9,119 nucleotides of DNA from Arenibacter sp963972175 (GTDB lineage: Bacteria > Bacteroidota > Bacteroidia > Flavobacteriales > Flavobacteriaceae), in contig CAXAVP010000180.1 in assembly GCA_963972175.1 (NCBI GenBank), positions 1 to 9,119 on the forward strand, in the 5' to 3' direction. A program made the position numbers and the translations under genes. Under the pieces are notes generated by a model that saw only the letters and a list, made by a program, of their open reading frames with translations, made no database searches and had not been told where the DNA came from. Of this stretch, positions 6,254-9,119 are shown one piece after another (the stretch's first letter is position 1; each line of letters starts with the position of its first letter).

Positions 6254-6538
6254 TTAAAAACTGTTTTCCACTTCCAACAACTCCCACATGTCTGGTACAT
6301 CCTCTATCAATTCCCTTATTTCAGTATTTAGTGTGGCTTCATCATATAACACCGATAAGGAGCATTCCCCAAATGGCTCCTTTAACAGCATTTGCGTTAG
6401 GGCTGTTAAACCACCGGCCAATATCAGTTCCTTTTGAACGGTCGTTAACGGGCTATCAAATAGATCTTGGATATAGTCAAAGGCTTCCATTATCAAACAC
6501 ACCATTGAATGATCAGTTTTTTTATTTGACTTCTTCAT
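6254..6538 (-). CDS. Hypothetical acidic 94-residue protein coupled to the replication initiator
   Basis: A strongly acidic small protein, especially in the last 35 residues (DEATLNTEIRELIEDVPDMW, then ELLEVENSF). A leucine- and alanine-rich middle (LTTVQKELILAGGLTALTQMLL) looks like an amphipathic helix pair. The N-terminus MKKSNKKTDHS is basic. No family is recognised. Its ATG lies 17 bases inside the end of the replication initiator gene, so translation is probably coupled and the product may work with it. Acidic small proteins next to initiators can be single-strand-binding, copy-control or DNA-mimic proteins, but no specific motif is present to choose among these. Confidence 0.7.
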   Translation of the reverse strand: MKKSNKKTDHSMVCLIMEAFDYIQDLFDSPLTTVQKELILAGGLTALTQMLLKEPFGECSLSVLYDEATLNTEIRELIEDVPDMWELLEVENSF

Positions 6539-8048
6539 AATATCTCTTGTATTTTTGGGTATGAAATTGACCTAGACCGTCTATACTTCGAGTACGGTTG
6601 ACTTCATTTAAAAAAGTTATTGGATCGACGCCAACTGCATACTTTTCGCGGGCCATTTCTATAATGCTGGACAATTGCATCCAAAAGGCTATCCTATTGC
6701 CATAATCCACGCTAATAGCTTTTTTAACCTTTTTGTTTATGGTGGCGTGTTGTCTACCTGTTGGTACCCCACATTCAACCAGGTATATCATGGCGTAGTT
6801 GTTTGAGCGTTTTAATTTAGCGGTCGCAAAGCCTTTACGGTGTCTTTTGGGGAACTTGTAGGGATTGCCATCTACCAAAGCCCTATCACCGCGACTAATC
6901 CATGCAAGTTGCTTATTTAGGCTATTAATCAAAGCGCGTTCATTCTCGGTCATTTTTTCGCGTTCCTCCCGGTCATAGTTTAACACACCATAGCCGTATC
7001 TTTTCAACACGTCTTTTTGTTCTTTGGATAAGTCAATAACTTCATTAGGTAGATGGGTGCATATTTCCATTATATTAATAGGGAAGTTTGCACCCTTTTG
7101 GGTTTTCGAATTAGTCGGGAAATTTGCACCCTTTTCGATTTCCTTTAATTGTAAAGATTCAAGTTTTTCGGCAATGACCAAATACAATTCATTATGTACA
7201 TTACGGCCGGCTTTCTCTAAATATTCAAAATACCTTTTACGTTTACGCGAATACTCATTCCTCCCTTTTTGCAATGCTTCAAACCAGGTATGTGTATTTA
7301 AATACTCCTTTAGTTTATTAGCTTCGCGTATGGTCAATTTTTCCAACTCAATTTTCCTATCAAGGATTAAAAACCCACCAACCACGCATAATAATTCATC
7401 TTTTAGGGTTTTATACACATCAGGGGTCAACAAATCCCCAATGTTTTTAATACCTAGATCATTTATGTAGGCTGATTTTTTGCTTTTAACCTCTAATCTT
7501 AATGTGTTTACATTTGCATATTCGGGAAACTGCAACCCTTTACAATAAAGCTTAATAATTTTATAGCTGTTGGCCCGTCCGCGGCGGTCAATAGAATAAC
7601 TTTTTTTACTGTACGGCAATTCGCTATCAGTTCTAAATTGGTTTTTTTTATGATATTCCGTGAAGGTCACCAAGTCTTTTCCATAGTCAGGAAATAGAAA
7701 ATTTACCCCAAATTCAATATTGACAATGTTATAAAGGGTAAAGTCTGATATTTCAAATTGGCGTATAAACTCATTTATAACATCGATACAATTGCTAACA
7801 CTAAAGTCGTTGGCATTATGTAGGTTGTTATTGAAAAAATAATGGGGCCTAAATAGTATTTCCAATTTGTTTTCAAAAAAACAAAACAAAATCCCTCTAT
7901 AAACTTTGGTCTTTTTGGTCAAAATTGTTTCAGAATCGAGGTGGCTCAACTTTTCATTGTAATTATGAAAAATCAAAATAGAATTGTTGTAAATCCTTTC
8001 TATTTCCGCTCGATCAAAGACTAATATTTTGGTATGGTCGATTGTCAT
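6522..8048 (-). CDS. Replication initiator, filamentous phage gene II-like (rolling-circle type)
   Basis: A 508-residue protein. The first 260 residues resemble the gene II / phage CRI replication family as found in Bacteroidota. Three features support this: a motif PHYFFNNNLHNANDFS (68-83), a strand LYNIVNIEFGVNF (105-117) typical of the family's central segment, and IIKLYCKG (164-171) followed by LRLEVKSKK...LGIKNIGDLL (183-207). Such proteins nick one strand at the double-strand origin and start rolling-circle replication. A linker at about 306-325 carries KGANFP twice. The C-terminal 120 residues (about 385-508) are basic and unfamiliar, with FPKRHRKGFATAKLKR and a final KYKRYYEEVK. It starts ten bases after the helix-turn-helix gene and overlaps the next gene by 17 bases, so it is the core of the early operon. 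No helicase is visible. The family is likely, the exact catalytic tyrosine is not assigned. Confidence 0.68.
   Translation of the reverse strand: MTIDHTKILVFDRAEIERIYNNSILIFHNYNEKLSHLDSETILTKKTKVYRGILFCFFENKLEILFRPHYFFNNNLHNANDFSVSNCIDVINEFIRQFEISDFTLYNIVNIEFGVNFLFPDYGKDLVTFTEYHKKNQFRTDSELPYSKKSYSIDRRGRANSYKIIKLYCKGLQFPEYANVNTLRLEVKSKKSAYINDLGIKNIGDLLTPDVYKTLKDELLCVVGGFLILDRKIELEKLTIREANKLKEYLNTHTWFEALQKGRNEYSRKRKRYFEYLEKAGRNVHNELYLVIAEKLESLQLKEIEKGANFPTNSKTQKGANFPINIMEICTHLPNEVIDLSKEQKDVLKRYGYGVLNYDREEREKMTENERALINSLNKQLAWISRGDRALVDGNPYKFPKRHRKGFATAKLKRSNNYAMIYLVECGVPTGRQHATINKKVKKAISVDYGNRIAFWMQLSSIIEMAREKYAVGVDPITFLNEVNRTRSIDGLGQFHTQKYKRYYEEVK
7081..7135. repeat. In-frame 19-bp direct repeat inside the replication gene
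   Basis: GGGAAGTTTGCACCCTTTT (7081-7099) and GGGAAATTTGCACCCTTTT (7117-7135) match at 18 of 19 bases, 36 bases apart start to start. In the minus-strand frame both encode KGANFP, within the linker of the initiator. It may be a short internal duplication, a protein-level motif or a DNA-level binding site within the initiator gene. Confidence 0.75.
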
Positions 8049-8058
8049 ATATAATCGA

Positions 8059-8334
8059 CTAGGATCTTTTATACTTAATAGTCTTTATTTCAGAACATGC
8101 GCGGTCGAACTCATCCACGGTTATTAGATAACGCTTCCCGAATTTTTTCGCGTGAATACGCCCATCCTTTATGGCGTTCCAAATTGTTTGGACACTTACC
8201 CCGGTAGCATCTGCAACCTCCTGGGGCGAATACCTTTTTATTGATTCTCTTTTAGGAAATATTTTTTTGATCTCGGATATTTCCGCCCTTGTATCCCTAA
8301 TTTCTTGAAGTAAAACATCAAATGGATTATTCAT
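8059..8334 (-). CDS. Helix-turn-helix DNA-binding protein, excisionase/MerR type
   Basis: A 91-residue protein. An N-terminal charged coiled-coil helix (about 5-25, LLQEIRDTRAEISEIKKI) precedes a MerR/excisionase-type domain at about 34-78. It reads YSPQEVADATGVSVQTIWNAIKDGRIHA, then KKFGKRYLITVDEFDRA, with the helix-turn-helix followed by the G-x-R-Y-x-I wing typical of this class. Such proteins act as excisionases or as regulators in many Bacteroidota mobile elements. It is the first gene of the early operon, ten bases ahead of the replication initiator, and lies about 30 bases after a good TAnnTTTG promoter element with a cluster of GTTAC motifs upstream. It probably regulates that promoter, or assists excision, or both; the sequence does not separate the two. 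Confidence 0.85.
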   Translation of the reverse strand: MNNPFDVLLQEIRDTRAEISEIKKIFPKRESIKRYSPQEVADATGVSVQTIWNAIKDGRIHAKKFGKRYLITVDEFDRACSEIKTIKYKRS

Positions 8335-8363
8335 TTTGCCTAAGTTTTTAAACTACTTGAGGG

Positions 8364-8371
8364 CAAAACTA
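8364..8371 (-). promoter_or_regulatory. -7 promoter element of the early (regulator-replication) operon
   Basis: On the minus strand this reads TAGTTTTG, a full match to the Bacteroidota TAnnTTTG element, 29 bases before the ATG at 8334. A TTTC within TATATTTC at roughly the right distance is a poor -33 element, which would suit a promoter that needs an activator. The GTTAC cluster lies directly upstream. Confidence 0.5.
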
Positions 8372-8394
8372 TAAGGTAATGGGGTTGAAATATA

Positions 8395-8422
8395 GTTACA
8401 CAGTTACAGTAACCGAAGTAAC
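8395..8422. promoter_or_regulatory. GTTAC cluster upstream of the early promoter, candidate operator
   Basis: Within 28 bases GTTAC occurs twice on the plus strand (8395, 8403) and twice inverted as GTAAC (8409, 8418), spaced eight to nine bases in each pair. GTTACAGTAAC forms an almost perfect dyad at its centre. It lies just upstream of the -7 element for the helix-turn-helix gene, where an activator or repressor would bind. The same GTTACA core repeats upstream of the small terminase gene. Confidence 0.5.
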
Positions 8423-8435
8423 CATAATTAGTCTG

Positions 8436-9119
8436 TTAATTGTGTATTTTGGGAAGAATGGTGCTATAAAATTTTAAATATGGACTGTCACTAAACCTTT
8501 CCTTCTTGGCATCGCTATAATTTTTTTTATTAATTAATGGGTTCTTATCAATCATTGGGCAGATAAAAGTATTTGATAATAACAATGATTTTTGGACACC
8601 ATTAAGTTTGTTGGGTTTCAAATATCCAAGATGATCTAAGGACATATAAAGAGTGCAAATACCCTTTTGTGGTTCTCGAATAATATCTTTAGATGCAATG
8701 AACTCAAAAGTTCCATTTCCATTGTCTTCTAGTACCATATTTTCAATCAAGCATTTTATTGCCTTTTCATATTGACCATCTTTAAAAAGACCCCTAAACG
8801 AAACGTGCGGTACAATTACCTTTGGTTTAATGAAGTCCAAAAAATCCTTTTTAATTTCGGCCGCGTTAGAAAGCATTTCGGGTTTTTCGCTGTGAGTAAT
8901 TTGCTTTCGTTCTAAATCATCGATAATGTCAGAGTAAAAATTTTCTAATACATCATTCTTATTGCTGTTTAACTCCTTTAATCTTGATGCGATAATCTTT
9001 ATCTCCTTATTCAAATCAAAATAAAGATTCTTCAATCGGACTAGTTTTATTTTTTTTACTCTATTTGTTTGTACATACTCGAGTAAATCCGATTCAATTT
9101 CACTTAAAACTATACATGA
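8436..9119 (-). CDS. Hypothetical protein, 5' end beyond the window
   Basis: The frame is open from the window edge (9119) to TAA at 8436, giving at least 227 residues. Its true start is not in view. A TTG at 9035 could serve as a start, but upstream codons continue without a stop and encode protein-like sequence (EIESDLLEYVQTN), so I treat the gene as partial. The visible N-terminal 60 residues are lysine- and glutamate-rich helices, followed by a conserved-looking segment with HVSFRGLFKDGQYEKAIKCL and GTFEFIASKDIIREPQKG, then a C-terminal part. There are no membrane or catalytic motifs. I recognise no family; similar-looking proteins occur beside integrases and regulators in Bacteroidota elements, but that is only my impression. 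It is separated from the helix-turn-helix gene by 101 bases holding the early promoter region. Confidence 0.6.
   Translation of the reverse strand, partial: SCIVLSEIESDLLEYVQTNRVKKIKLVRLKNLYFDLNKEIKIIASRLKELNSNKNDVLENFYSDIIDDLERKQITHSEKPEMLSNAAEIKKDFLDFIKPKVIVPHVSFRGLFKDGQYEKAIKCLIENMVLEDNGNGTFEFIASKDIIREPQKGICTLYMSLDHLGYLKPNKLNGVQKSLLLSNTFICPMIDKNPLINKKNYSDAKKERFSDSPYLKFYSTILPKIHN

Noticed and set aside
7024..7470. A 148-codon plus-strand frame opposite the replication initiator
   Set aside because: It is antisense to the coherent initiator frame, and its translation is rich in serine, phenylalanine and cysteine without protein-like pattern.
6522..8048. A filamentous phage (inovirus) genome
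   Set aside because: The initiator resembles gene II, but there is no Zot-like ATPase, no run of small hydrophobic coat proteins and no adsorption protein, and tailed-phage proteins are present instead.

Overview
The window is AT-rich and looks like a chromosome segment from the Bacteroidota, most likely a marine or aquatic member of the Flavobacteriaceae. Three things point there: promoter-like TTTG / TAnnTTTG elements, start codons preceded by A-rich leaders with little Shine-Dalgarno signal, and the protein types present. It has two parts. The left part (about 1-1090) is host chromosome, with a two-domain universal stress protein and a complete tRNA-Ala(GGC) gene followed by a terminator. 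The rest (about 1090 to the right edge) appears to be one arm of an integrated mobile element. Every gene in it lies on the minus strand and reads toward the tRNA, the usual arrangement when a tRNA 3' end serves as attachment site.

Read in the direction of transcription (right to left), the element has these regions. (1) A gene of unknown function that runs off the right edge. (2) A MerR/excisionase-type helix-turn-helix protein behind a promoter and a cluster of GTTAC motifs. (3) A 508-residue replication initiator resembling the gene II family of filamentous phages and rolling-circle plasmids, with a C-terminal part I do not recognise. (4) A block of unknown genes (94, 210, 94 and 41 residues) with tight or overlapping junctions; the 41-residue one is joined to its neighbour by a TGATG stop/start overlap. 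(5) A phage packaging and morphogenesis block: a small-terminase-like protein, a 71-residue protein resembling the scaffold-type C-terminus of phage head proteases, and a 653-residue TP901-type tail tape measure protein. A strong terminator follows. (6) A separate two-gene operon of unknown function (67 and 118 residues) next to the tRNA.

The combination is unusual. The three morphogenesis-type genes keep the order they would have in a tailed phage, but large terminase, portal, major capsid, tail tube and baseplate genes are missing between and beside them. None of the reading frames is visibly broken. The best working idea is a phage satellite, or a heavily reduced prophage, that replicates with its own gene II-like initiator. 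It would supply a few factors to a helper phage: one for DNA choice (small terminase), one for the capsid (scaffold-like piece) and one for tail length (tape measure). The replication and packaging calls rest on motif recognition; the satellite idea is inference, and the integrase and far end of the element are not in view.
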